Assembly (NCBI GenBank): GCA_013368445.1
Contig: JAACJO010000002.1
Span: forward strand, 2,604,001 to 2,668,000
Length of the DNA: 64,000 bases
Direction of reading: 5' to 3'
Source: Leucocoprinus leucothites
Lineage: Eukaryota; Basidiomycota; Agaricomycetes; Agaricales; Agaricaceae
Shown here: positions 1 to 11,369 of the stretch, in pieces
How the letters are laid out: every line of letters begins with the position of its first letter
How positions within the stretch are numbered: the stretch's first letter is position 1
The notes under the pieces: generated by a model
Database searches by the model: none
What the model saw: only the letters and a program-made list of their open reading frames with translations
What the model was told of the DNA's origin: nothing
Program-made: the position numbers and the translations under genes

Positions 1-771
1 GTCACAGCCCCATAAACAATTCCTGCTAATGAGCTCCAAATATTCGCGGCAAAAAGCCAAGACAGGACGCGCTTTTGCGATTGTCGAATATTGACTCTCC
101 AGAGCAGTCTAAGCGAGATGGCGGTTAGAATTGTATCGGCCACCAGGTCACCTGAACATAGTCACCAGAAATGTCAGGATATATATACTTTGCAGGTGGT
201 GTAATAAAATGGTCGCTTACCAGTAATGCTTATATATCCCACAGTCTTCCCAACATAACAATAAACGATGTCTGTATAGTGCCAGGCATCCGTTCGTGCA
301 CAGATATATATCTTTTGGCTTGACAATGCTCCCCAACCAAAGCAAAAGCCGCGATTAACATATAAGTCCATGGTTGAACACGGACGGCAGTATGTTGAAC
401 ATCGATACGCGCAATAGATAAGCATATACTGATTCTTGAGAGCCTGGATCATTGGTGAGTTGGATGACCGAATAGAATTGCCAGTGTATCTCTACCAAAC
501 GATCAGAGGAGGAACAACTCCAGTCAGCCAAAATAAGATTATTCTTATTTTCCTTTCCTCAGGCGTAATAGGCGACTTTGCTAAAAGTGATGGTGAGGCA
601 AGTTATTGGGATATAAGATCACATCTCACGTGGGAAGGTGTCTCCAACCAAGATGGTCGACGCATGTATCAAATCCAAAAGGAAGGCTGCAAATGCACAG
701 AAATCGTCCCACCACATATTCTTCATCCTCAGTCTCCTATATAAGCGGAAAGTCGTGAAAGTGATGGCCAT
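1..771 (-). CDS. Fungal rhodopsin-domain (Pth11-like) membrane protein, 3' end off the window, probable frameshift
   Basis: Polytopic plasma-membrane protein of the fungal rhodopsin/Pth11-like type; its ligand is unknown. Reading leftward on the minus strand, the first exon gives FRLYRRLRMKNMWWDDFCAF, the arginine-rich then WWDD signature at the start of this family, followed by a hydrophobic helix. Later exons give VPPLIVW-LSRISICLSIARI and then KIYICARTDAW, GYISITGDLVADTILTAISL and RLLWRVNIRQSQKR, which match the family order of core helices. Splice sites are plausible at about 613/565, 483/434 and 221/150. The reading frame changes by one base near 330-336 inside a predicted membrane helix with no usable intron, so the copy may be broken or carry a sequencing error. 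The start at 769-771 is the first Met; more 5' exons are possible. The family is inferred from pattern only. Confidence 0.5.
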
Positions 772-1449
772 CGAGTGAAATAGGAGTGTTGTTGCTGATA
801 CAGAGTCAATAAGTCCAGGCCGGGCGATATTTAGAAATTGGAATCACCTTTCCATGCTTCTATGGATATGTAGAGAACCATCAGCAGGAGGTCGGTTGGG
901 GCGAGGAAGAAGTCTAGTGAGGCATTTTCGTGCCCCCGCCTCTTAACACGGTACTGAATATCTATTCAACTAGGGTCATGTGAAGCCCCCTGACATAACA
1001 CTGGCACTCAATTGAGAATTAAAGTTTGCTTGCTCCAGTTGGGGAGGGTTCCGCCGATGTCAAACTTCTCGCATGCTACCGAAGTGGCATGTACTCAACA
1101 CTCTTAGTCGATTTTACGCCTGTCTCTTACTAGAACGAGGGTGAAAGCGAATGAATACACGCCGCGTCGACCTTCACAAGCACCGGACCACCCACCAACT
1201 TACAGATTGGTGATGTGAATATGATCCCGATCAATCAGGGTCCTGTTTGTAACGGGCAAGTTGAAGTGAAGAAGTGCGAAAATCCATGACACACCGCTCT
1301 CACACCAGTCAGGGGAGCATTGGTGTCATAGCCAAGCCATTCCTCGGCGACTTTCGACAGAAGATTCTCAATCGATCAGCACAACTTGTTGTAGTGTGTA
1401 TATTCAAGCACAAGGCAAAGGACAGGTCCTAGCAACCGAAAATTAAGGC
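772..1449. other. Intergenic, no gene seen
   Basis: No coding-like stretch, RNA gene or repeat is recognisable. It holds the 5' flank of the leftmost membrane-protein gene and the 3' flank of the GH76 gene. Confidence 0.5.
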
Positions 1450-3385
1450 TTAGTTCGCAATGATAGCGCTCCCGAGAACATCAAGAGCAGCCAATTGGCC
1501 CCAGGTGGTGAATCCCTGTGGCGGCCCATGCCAGTTGGCAGAATACACGTTGCCGTTAGCAGCCAGGTCAAGTAGTGCATTATACTGTTTCCAATAAAGC
1601 CACTCTTAGTTCGAGAGTCGTCGGCATGAGAAAAGCAGTAGTTACACACCTGAACATCCGTATAGCTGTGGATCAGGATACGGAGATCCGTGTTTGAAGG
1701 GTTTCTGGCAAAGACTTCGCAGAGCCCTCGAATGAAGATGGCTGTGCGACGAGTGAAGATCAGAACAAGATCTTATATATATATGTATAGGTAACAAGAA
1801 ACAAGTCCCACCTTTGAACCCGACTCCGTCATTATTTTCCGTGGTAGAGGAGCCTTCTGTAATAATGCCGTCAGAGCCTTGCCAGGGCGCATTCTTCATC
1901 GCCGCTGCAGCAGTATTAACCATCCTGAGATGAAAGTGCCGAATAAGCTCAGAATGAAGGGTCTCGATGAATAGAGGTCTCACAGAGTCCGCCATTGAGA
2001 GTCACCGGTGACATCTGCAAGAACGCTCAGGCCCTCGAGGAACTTTCCGCTATTGTACGTGAACAACCATGAGGCCGGTGACCTCGAGCAGTCATGGCCG
2101 TTGACGGTATCCAATACAATATTGTTACTGTTGATATTGAGATTTCGTATCCATTGAGCGCTTAGAATGGCGGCATTGGTATACTTGGAATCGCCAGTAA
2201 TCTCTGCCAAGAGAGCTGATGTTCTTTAGAGATTGTCAGGACTCGTTTCCGTCCCTGCCAAAATTTAGTACGTACGTTAGGTATAACCTCAAAATCGGGT
2301 TGTCCAGGTGAGTTGTCTGACTATGGAGCGGAACGTAAGTATAGCTCACCCAGTAGTGACTGAATTGACACTCTGGTCATCTGTTGTAGGCCGCTGAAAT
2401 TGTCGTGAGTCACATGGCTTCCTGTTGTTGGGTACAACCATACCCAGAAGACACCGCCTGCCATAGTAGCTAAACAATAGATTCCAGTGAGCCTCTCGAT
2501 CCAGGGCATCGTTGAATAAACACTCACAGCCGTCGCATTGCCCAGACAACTGGAAGTTCTTGTTTGGATTGCGTCCAGCGTTAGCTTGAGATTGAGTGAT
2601 AACGCTGAAAAGATCTCAGTCACACTGGTTCACCATTATTGAACCTGGTACTTCACTAGTTTGAAACATGATTCCAGGTGGCGACCGCGTGCGAGAGGAG
2701 GTTATTATCTTTGTACGCACGATAACCTGCAATAGCAGCTTGTGCCCACCACCTAGCGAATTATAATCAGTAATATGGTCCAAAAGAAGAAGAGGGCGAA
2801 ACCCACAGCGCATCATCATTGAACTAGAGTTTAAAGGTCGAAAATCAAAATCAGGGACATCTGTCAAAATATAATAGCAACATACCCTGTTGAAAAGTCA
2901 GTAATCAATCAGGCTCGAGGATTGCTGCACTGCGCACCCGAATTGGTCATAATTTGCCCGTAAGTTGAAGACCAGGTTTAAGTTATTGACGACTCGGGCC
3001 TGATTAACATTCGAGCCCGCAAAACGGTCCTGGTTCGCCATTGTTGTCCAAACATTTCCACTCTGCCAATAGCCAATACCTAAGCCAAAGTAGCATGTTA
3101 GAAACAGATTGTTGACGCAGAACACTCCTTGTACCATTGAACTCTCCCGTTCCACTATTCAACTGGGGCAAAATTTGGTTTATGGCATTTTGCGAGATTG
3201 AAATACGCTCAGAGACAGGTCGGCTGTTACTGAATTTCTGTACATGACAAGAAATAAATCTCAGACACCAACAGGTATGGAAGGAAAAAAAAACGCACGC
3301 GCCAACTCAAAGGGACGCCCAAGTCCTGAGCAAACCCAAAGACCGGTAAAATCGCTAGAATTGCCACCAACGAACTTGCCACCAT
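1450..3385 (-). CDS. Secreted glycoside hydrolase family 76 protein (alpha-1,6-mannanase type)
   Basis: GH76 enzymes cleave alpha-1,6-mannan backbones in cell wall and glycoprotein mannan. I assemble 12 exons into about 387 residues. The start at 3385 begins MVASSLVAILAILPVFGFAQ, a typical signal peptide, so export is expected. Family landmarks follow in order: GYWQSGNVWTTMANQD, FNDDALWWAQAA, TMAGGVFW, TDDQSVNSVTTG, WLFTYNSGKFLEGLSVLAD and WQGSDGIITEG. The adjacent Asp-Asp pair in NDDALWW is the catalytic pair expected of GH76 and is intact. The reading frame stays open across all splice junctions and stops at 1450-1452. Exon 4, holding the Asp-Asp pair, is only 17 nt (2807-2823) and exon 7 is 26 nt, so automatic gene callers may miss them. 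Many basidiomycete GH76-like proteins have no tested substrate. Confidence 0.88.
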
Positions 3386-4242
3386 GATATCGTTTCTCCT
3401 TGAGCAGAAAGAAAAAAAAGGAGGAGCAAAGCAGTGAGAGTTCGATGTTGGAGAATAAATATCATTCCGATGGTGCCGAAAGGCCCAAGCCGACAAGTTT
3501 GAATGATTGGCGAATCAGCGACGAAAAGCGTCTCGGATTCCTTTCGCGTTTCATGACGTTGCTCTCTCATTGACCATTTGACCATTGGGCGTCATGGTGA
3601 GGCATGAATATCAATAATAGAAGTATGATCCACATGCTGCTACACCCATACGGCGTGCATCACGAAAGCGTCTACCCTCCTGGAAAGAGACGTATAAACG
3701 AAAAAGCTGACGACTGAAAAGAGTCATTCTAGGAACACGCTACCCTCAAACCGCGAGTTGCATACCTTTCGAAGGCCCTATGAGAGCAACGAAGCACCAT
3801 CAGCGCGTGGAGGACACAGCTGAATCACCTAATTAAATTCAATTCGGAGAAATGATCAAGTCTTGTGAACAGTAGCATTCTTCTCGTGTCCTCGAGTACA
3901 AATCATGCGGTTTAGCAGTAGTGTGGGCCTGAGCAACGCTTGAGGAGTGTGAGCATGCGGTGAGGTTTATTTTCCAGGCAGGTGGTACGGCGCTGAGCCC
4001 GTGATGGTGGTGACCAATGTATTCCAAAAAAAGTCCGAAGCCGATGCTAATGACGTAACGTATTCAGGGTAACAACACCAGCGCTACAACACAATAAGTT
4101 TACATACATAGCGAGGGTACAACATAAGGAGGGATAAGTAGAGCACAAAAATGAACTGGTAAATCCACACATCCGGCACACCCAAAAGAGATACAGAAGA
4201 GAGAAATTGGTGTCTCCAAGGCTATTTGTAGTATGAGTTCGA
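3386..4242. other. Intergenic between GH76 start and scramblase stop
   Basis: Upstream flank of the GH76 gene and downstream flank of the TMEM16 gene. I see no convincing exon, RNA gene or repeat. Short open frames here lack splice-consistent extensions. Confidence 0.5.
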
Positions 4243-6805
4243 TCAAGCCTCTTTCACCAGTCTCTTGATCTCATCTACACCCTCGTCATGCCCCCAGAAT
4301 CCCATCTTGTCCTCCGCCTCTGACTCCGTCTCGACTGACGGCTTGACTTCCTCCCCAGGCTCAGAAATGTTCTTTGCTGCGTAGATACTAGCACCAGCAC
4401 CCTCCAAAAATCTCTCCTTCATAGAGCTTTCCTCCCTCTCACTCTCTTGCACCTCTCTACTTCCCTTCCACCAGATCCTCTCCACGATATGGCGTACAAT
4501 GATGCGTAAAATGATGTATCCGTGAGATGCAGCCAGAGCCACAAGGACGGCTTTCACCAGGAGTTCTTTGGTGGCGTTGTATGTCTCCTCACTACTTCCA
4601 TCGACGCCCCAAACTCCAGAGGGGTTGGCACCAGACGCATCTACAAGGTGTTCTTTGGCTTGGAGCACGCTGACAGTGGATGGCAAAGCGGATGATTTGA
4701 GAAATTCGGGAGAGAAAAGATACACGAGAGCAGAGTTTGTCAAGGCGCCGAGCCAGGTCAGGAAGGTTAAAGCGTCGAGCCAGGGACCAACAGTATCTGT
4801 GCGAGTGGGAATAGGCCGGCGATGATGGACTGTCAGCTTGAAGGCATCAGATTGTAACTCGAAGACGTTGTTGATGAGAGCCATAACTGCAAAGCCATGA
4901 ATACTCAAAAATTAGACATAAGGAAGTTAGAAGGGACTCACCACCTGCCAATGGCCAAATCGTTGCCCATAAAACCACATACCCGAACTGAATCACCATC
5001 TCATTGTAATCTTCAAATAGATTATATTCTGGTAACGCCACTTCTTCCCGAACCTTCTCTAGAAACATTCTCTCCTCCAATCCACCCTTCTCTTTTTCAT
5101 CCTCAAATACAACCCTCTTCTTCGGCTCTCCCCCAGGCGAACCCGGCTTAGGTGCATTCCTTCCATTGCGGAATGCGGTCACGAAACGCATGACGAATGG
5201 CAATCCAACCTCCAGGAAAGTATTCACAATCTGGTTGGTGACAGTGTACGCGAACATCTGATTGCGAAGCCTCGCTGGGTTAAGCTTTTGCCTTGCACTG
5301 TTTACATCCATGTCCCAAATGCCACCTTTCGGGCCAGGAGCAACCTTTTCCGCGGCCGACCCATTAGTGGCGATACTGGCCTGGACAGCAGTGCCATTAA
5401 GTACCGCGATGATCCTGGAAGTCAAACCACTATTGGTTAAGGAGCCTATAGCGCCCGAAAAAAGCCAATGCTGCACGAAACGCATCACGCCTTCGCCAAA
5501 AGGTACATAAACGAAAGCGCTCAGTCCTAAAGACATGTAAGCCACAATGGCACTGCAGGCGAACGTTTTGAGAGTAAGAGAGGCGTTGTGTGACGATTGG
5601 TGGGAATGGTTCTCCCATGAGGTTAGACGAACTGCAAGTGCCCGATACAAGGCAAGCACTCGGGGAACTAGGACAACAAAGAGAATGGTTGGCGAAAAAC
5701 CCTACGGAAGTCTGTCAGAAAATATCCAACAGTATAAAGAACCCACGTACGATTAGCTGTCTCCCGGGACCCTGATAGAGGTGAGTCACAAATGCTTCAG
5801 CCACGAAAATAAATGTTAGGATGGCGATGAGAATCCCGGCGAACAATAATATCACAGGCAGACTTGCAAGGATGCGAATTTCACGACCCCACCACGTCTG
5901 CCCCAGTTTAAAAGATGCGCGACGCTTTTCAACACGGAAGGAACCACGTGTCCCAAATCGCAGTGAAAGTATTCGCTCTCGTACCCTCCACCACTCGACA
6001 AAAACCACAGACCAGGTGCACAAGAGGATTGAAAAGAGGGGGGAGTAAGGGGCAAGGAAGAAGTACGAAAAGAGCCCGAGAGCGGCAGGAAACACCAAGA
6101 ATTGTGTGTAGCTGCCCAGAAAAGCAAAATAAAGCCCGACAGAATCACCAAACTGTAGATGACACTTGAATACATGGAGAATTGAAAGCTACGGTTACGA
6201 ACCTGCTCTCTGATCCTGCTCAATTGAACGGAGCCAATCTGGCGCGGTTTCCATGACCGGACCCATGTCTCGTTAAAGCTCCGGTCGTGCAGAGGAGTGA
6301 TAGATTCAACCAGGTCCCACTCCGAGCTTCCAGGTGATATTCCGAGACCGCCGTCGGTAGGAGTTGAAGCGATATAGCCATGAACAAGTCGTATTCGATC
6401 TGCTGGAGAAAGTGGCCCGATGGCACTGTCTCTCGTAGCGGGAGTGATAGGAAGACCAGATAGAAAGTCCGCATGCCTAGACAACGTGATAGAACGTAAG
6501 AACCCTCAGCACTTCTTAAAGCACGATGTGATAGAAGAGGCCTTGACGTACCTTTCCTTCCTGACCAAGTGCTCCAAGTGCGTCTGCGGACATGAAACAA
6601 ACACTAGAAGCTGACCAAGCGACTCTCCCCTCCTACCGACGGCCTTCAATCCGGCATAGGTCAATGTATCAATTAAACGGACGTATTGCTGTTCAGCCTT
6701 CCTAGCTTCATCCTTGGTTTGTTGCTTGGCGTGAGTATTTTTGCTCGTGGCACGAAAGACAACTACAATGTCGACCTCTGGAGGTAATGCTGATCGATAC
6801 GACAT
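4243..6805 (-). CDS. TMEM16/anoctamin family protein (phospholipid scramblase or ER-PM tether, Ist2-like)
   Basis: Fungal TMEM16 proteins are calcium-activated lipid scramblases of the ER or plasma membrane; yeast Ist2 tethers the two. Five exons give about 775 residues from ATG at 6805 to TGA at 4243. The N-terminal cytosolic domain begins PPEVDIVVVFRATSK and includes LLVFVSCPQTHLEHLVRKER. The membrane domain starts at FGDSVGLYFAFLGSYT and continues through YSPLFSILLCTWSVVFVEWW with several more helices. The segments EDYNEMVIQFGYVVLWATIW and NNVFELQSDAFKL correspond to the helix 6-7 region carrying the acidic calcium ligands. Introns join in frame at about 6558/6481, 6202/6150, 5753/5690 and 4943/4886. 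The C-terminal tail is acidic and charged. Which activity this copy has cannot be told from sequence. Confidence 0.92.
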
Positions 6806-6979
6806 GGTGGTGGAGAGGAAGGAGGGAGGGGCGTGGAAGGAAGGGAAAGCGATAGTGGAGACACTTAGGCCAATTCAGCCGAACACAATGACGACACGTT
6901 CCAGTCTACACGTGACAGATGATCCTCAGAACGTTAATGTGTCATTGATCGAAGCTAACCAAACGCGGCAAATCTACCC

Positions 6980-7211
6980 CTATCTACTCAACTGGAACGG
7001 TGTGACTTGTGCGCCGTGCGCTTTGAGTTCGTAACAAATCTGTAAGGTGTACTGAGCCTCGGGTCAATTTCAAATGTATACCCGGTCTTACGTCTTCAAG
7101 TATATCTGTCCCATAGGCATAGAACTCTTTGGTGTTGTCCTTTGCACCCAGCTGAGCGATCTCCGCAAAAGACTGGATAGGAATGACTTCTGATTTTGCA
7201 CATTCGTTCAT
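6980..7211 (-). CDS. Unidentified 3' coding fragment (two exons)
   Basis: Coding-like on the minus strand. An exon reading FAEIAQLGAKDNTKEFYAYG and TDILED is followed by a GTAAGA donor and a CAG acceptor. A last exon then continues in phase with ICYELKAHGAQVTPFQLSR before TAG at 6980-6982. Codon use and the phase match suggest a real C-terminus. I do not recognise the family. Further coding-like text lies upstream on the same strand between about 7700 and 7990, for example NDLGHLSSRSS then LLAVLNSSAIMTGTIAV, but I could not link the pieces. It may be the end of a larger, partly decayed gene. Confidence 0.3.
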
Positions 7212-9369
7212 GGCTAGATCCAGGTATTATGATAAAATGCCCGCTTGTAGCACAATCAACACCTGCCATACGCACCATCAGGATCAGCCGCGATGAACTA
7301 CCCACTTGGGAAAGGATCCACTGTCAATGGGGATATTGGAGTCCTCCCCCTTCCCCGTTTACCGAATAAAAGAGGCATTTGGCACTTTAGATACGAAGAT
7401 CTTACTTCTGCATATACTAGGGAGATAAAAGGTGGGTTTGACGACGTAGTAATCAAGTAAGACAGCGGAATGGCTGCCCTAAAAACTGTTGTAGCGGGCA
7501 CACCGTTGGACGAAGGGGATACTGTAGCGAGTAGACGTGCTAAGAAACTCAGGACATTTATCCTCTCTAAGTGACGAAAATAAACCTCGGACTCTTTGGG
7601 CTGGGGACACGACTTGTTTGCGGAATGAAAGGCTCTTATCTGTTATATTACTCGTATATGATCCCACGTTCAGCGAGGTCCATAACCTCGCACAAACCGA
7701 GGTTTAATCAACACCTATACGTCAATCAACCTTCTCTATGAAAGAGACGGTGCCTATTTGAAAACTGCCTATACCATGTGTACTGCAATCGTGCCCGTCA
7801 TAATCGCTGAAGAGTTGAGTACCGCGAGGAGAGATGACCGACTTGAGAGGTGGCCGAGATCGTTCAGATTCAGAATTTCCGGAGGGACGCGTAAGCAACT
7901 GACGAACACGCGCCACTGGACTCACAGCATCCAGTTTATAAGGATGGTTACTCAATATTGGCACCGTCATTCCCAGACAACTTCCCACTCAGCACTGACT
8001 GATTAGTAGCTCCTACACTCCGACTCCGAAACGTCGATTTGGGTGATAGGGAGTAATCTGTGTGGTTTTAGAACTGCTTCTGTAATGGCCGACGTTACAG
8101 CAAGTGGTTGACGATGTATCAGCTGATAGATCCCAGCCTTCACATGCAACCATGCCCAACAATCTCATTCCAACACTAGTCCACAATTAAGGATTAACAC
8201 TCCTAGTGTACCCGCTTGAAGCAGTTGAGCTGGATATCCTATATTGACCATCTCTTTCCTTGCACTGAAACGATCACTGTGTGACGAATAAAATAAATAA
8301 ATCAGCGTTCGTTGATTGACATGTGGCATCTACACACTGACCTACGTCCCCAACATCCTCACATCGTCGACTCCAAGGTACTGTGATCACCCGAAATGAT
8401 TGACACCCCTACACTGGTACCGATGAAATGCCTCTGAATGATAAATGACGAATTGTCTGCTTCAAGCATCATTCATACTGTCACCCTCTTCGGGAATCCC
8501 GAGCTCTTTGTTAACTATATGCAAACTCCTCGGGAATTGACTATTGACTTAGAATGGCATCCCCAAACAGGTGATTATCAACTGAGATGAGATGGCAATT
8601 CGAGACCCCGAGCTCCCCATGTCAAGTTGTAGTCAATCAAATCTGTTTGTTCCGGGGTGTATTGCCAGGGTCAGAAGCATGCATGGCTCTGCTGGAGATC
8701 AACGGATGGTCGCTCTCGGCCCCTGGTTCCCCCTCGTAATCCCAAGGAGAACAGAGCTCCGGAGCAACAAAAAATTATGAAACAGGGAGTCGGGCCTGTA
8801 GGTGTAAGGACTGCACAATTGCCGAGAGGATTTTGATCGACAGTAGTCCAGCGGAACGGCCAAATCGGAGGATTGTCATTGACAACGTGCTTGATGCATC
8901 ATAGTCGCCGAGTATCACCAACTGAAGAGTGAGGTCGACAGGCACAACTGACCATCTTGCTTGACTTTGTGGCTCAAAGTGTACAGCAAGAAACTGATGA
9001 ACATGTGTGTCCTGTGTACTTTGGAGTCAACTGGCCAATGAAACCAGTGATGGTAGTCGGGAAAAAAAGGCTTGGGTCGTGTTTCCCTACTGATTATGGC
9101 GACTCCGGAAATCGGCAGCGCGGAGGCGGTGTCCGAATCGCTTATGTAATACAAATTCCTCCGAAAATGTGTGGACCGCGACATATCTTGGGATTCATCC
9201 TTTCCATCTGGAAAGAACCCTGCCCTTGTACTCGCTCGACAGCTGTGCGAATCAACAAACAGATGAAGCGGTGCCCAAAGAAGCTTCGAGCCAGGCTTTC
9301 ACGGATCCATTGTTGACATCACCCCTTACCTCCGATGTTATCTCTTCGTCTCCGCTGACTGGTCGACGT
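7212..9369. other. Gene-poor interval
   Basis: Apart from weak minus-strand coding-like text near 7700-7990, I see no gene, tRNA or repeat. Small plus-strand frames at 8957-9316 have no recognisable motif or splice support. Confidence 0.4.
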
Positions 9370-9377
9370 TATAAAAG
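9370..9377 (+). promoter_or_regulatory. Probable TATA box of the Aip3-like gene
   Basis: TATAAAAG lies about 109 bp upstream of the ATG at 9479, followed by a C/T-rich stretch before the start codon. This fits a fungal core promoter. Confidence 0.5.
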
Positions 9378-9478
9378 GGCTGCTGTAAAAGGCTTATGAG
9401 CTTGAACTTGTACCTGAACTTTATTTTGTACTCCATACCAGAACATACTCCCCCCTTCTTATCCTCAAAATCGACGGC

Positions 9479-10072
9479 ATGTCTTCACGATCCGGAACCA
9501 CAGGCTCGCGTACTTCCTCTACGAGCACGAATAGTAACCCGTACCACTATGCGGTGCGTCAATGATATTTTTTAGCGATAGTATCGTCTAATCCGTGTTG
9601 ATATTCACCAGTATACTCCAGGAGACGTACCAACAGCCGTCAAAACCCTGCTAGCATCGACAAAAGAGCTCCAGGAAAACCTGAGACTATGGAGTGTTGG
9701 CCAAGCGTCGGAAAGCGAAATCAACGACCTCTTCATCAAAGTTGGAACCAACTTCCAGATCACCACCGACGCCTTTGCCTACTACGGTATCGATCTGAGG
9801 TGAGTGCTATCACTGTTCACATCCAGCCTCTATACGCGATTTCCTGACGCGAGATATGTAGTCATATCGGGGATTTTATTGAGGACTTGCGCGATGCTCT
9901 TGAGGCTTTCCTAGCAGAAGAACCATCTCCAGCAGCTCTCAACGAAAACATACCCAGAGTACGAAACGTTTTCTACACACTCTTAAAGGGGCTTCAGGCA
10001 CGCCAAGCAGCATGGCAAACCGCGAGCGGCGGTGGCAGGGGAAACTTCATGCCTATTGATCACCGCTCTTGA
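9479..10072 (+). CDS. Small protein consisting of a Bud6/Aip3 N-terminal-like domain
   Basis: Bud6/Aip3 proteins organise actin and formins at sites of polarised growth. Three exons (9479-9553, 9612-9799, 9862-10072) give 157 residues. A serine/threonine-rich start MSSRSGTTGSRTSSTSTNSN is followed by one helical domain: VPTAVKTLLASTKELQENLR, LWSVGQASESEINDLFIKVG, TNFQITTDAFAYYGIDLS and PRVRNVFYTLLKGLQARQA. This pattern (TKxLxExLxxWSxGQxxExxIxDxxxxxGxxF) is the one I know from the N-terminal domain of Bud6/Aip3. The protein ends right after it, with no actin- or formin-binding C-terminal core. So it could be a dedicated small partner or a domain relic under selection. The splice phases are exact and the gene looks intact. 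The family assignment is from memory of the pattern. Confidence 0.75.
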
Positions 10073-11369
10073 GCGCCCATAAGGTGGTGTAGACTTCCAA
10101 AAACAATGATATTGCCTCACTGACCTTTCACTAGAAGCTTGCCTTGTGGCTGAGCGTTCAGAAATCTCCTTGATTCCCATGTACTACCGCGACTGTTTTT
10201 GGCAAGAGAGGTACTTCCGACGTTGACGGATACTAAGTCAGGGTCATTTCACTCCATTAACGCGTTGAAAATGTGTGGTTTTAATGTGCAGGGAGCTTCA
10301 TTTGTGGGAGGGGAGCTCAGGACACTCTGTTCTTGGTTGTACGACTGACTCAATTACTCGACAATGTATTTATGTCTTCTATTTATTTATAGACTGTAAT
10401 CGCATTCCTACTGACCCGTTCCCCGGTGGAGTCCTGGGCGCAGTGTTCTTGAACTACACGAAGTTGATGCAATAGTCAGCCGCCATAAACGAGTTACTCT
10501 ACAGGGAAGTTTTCATGGACTTTCAGCGGTGTTGGTTTTGACCATAAGAAGCTTCACATAATCTAGGCCTGTAGTAGGTAGCATCTACGTAGCAGGTTTA
10601 GGTTGTTATTCACGGCGCACGGCGCCCGTCTTCTGCATGAGTTTCTAGCTGAGACGATTTCCTTCACATCCGGATTCCGGCTATCTTGAGGGTTTCTTTG
10701 ATGTGATCTATCATGTGATGACGAGAAGTTGCCGGCCCGCATTGGATCACCGTCGTCAACCTCTCCCTACCTCTCCCTTGACTAGATTCTCAATTCACAA
10801 CAAGCCCGAAGTCGCGACAAATTTCCCGTGACGATATTTATACGTTCTACGTCGCGTCTCAGACCTGGCAGCGCGCGCTCTCTGTGGATTATTCATGCAT
10901 TTACTCAAGATGTTCGATTCCTGATGCCGAGCCTCTATCGTCTATCGCGCCAAGCCAGCTTATCGCTTCCTTCTCCTCGGTGAGCACAAGCAGCCACCAC
11001 CTCGCATGACCTCCATCCTGCTTCCATACTTCAAGACCATCCCACTTTTGGAACTACTCGACAAGTTATCCTAGGTTTCGCCGTTTCGTTTTCAGATTTC
11101 CACATGGCGTGTCTAAGCTCCGGGAGGAAACAAGGGCCCTCAAAGAGCATTCTGCGCTATAATAACGCTCATCTGAAGCCATATCAAGCTAAACCTCACC
11201 TCCATGATTCCTTTGAAGAGAATACCATGAGGACATCCTCCTTCGAAGCGATGGCGACCTTGTGGGCAGATATAACGGCGAGACGGATCCTACTCGACCA
11301 CATCCTGGATTTACATAAAAAGCCCGCAACCAATATGGCCCATTGTAGCGATCCAGCGGTCCTTGCGAC
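10073..11369. other. Intergenic, no gene seen
   Basis: No supported gene. The right part is the promoter region of the aminopeptidase gene. A plus-strand frame at 11104-11373 overlaps the aminopeptidase start and has no motif. Confidence 0.5.
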
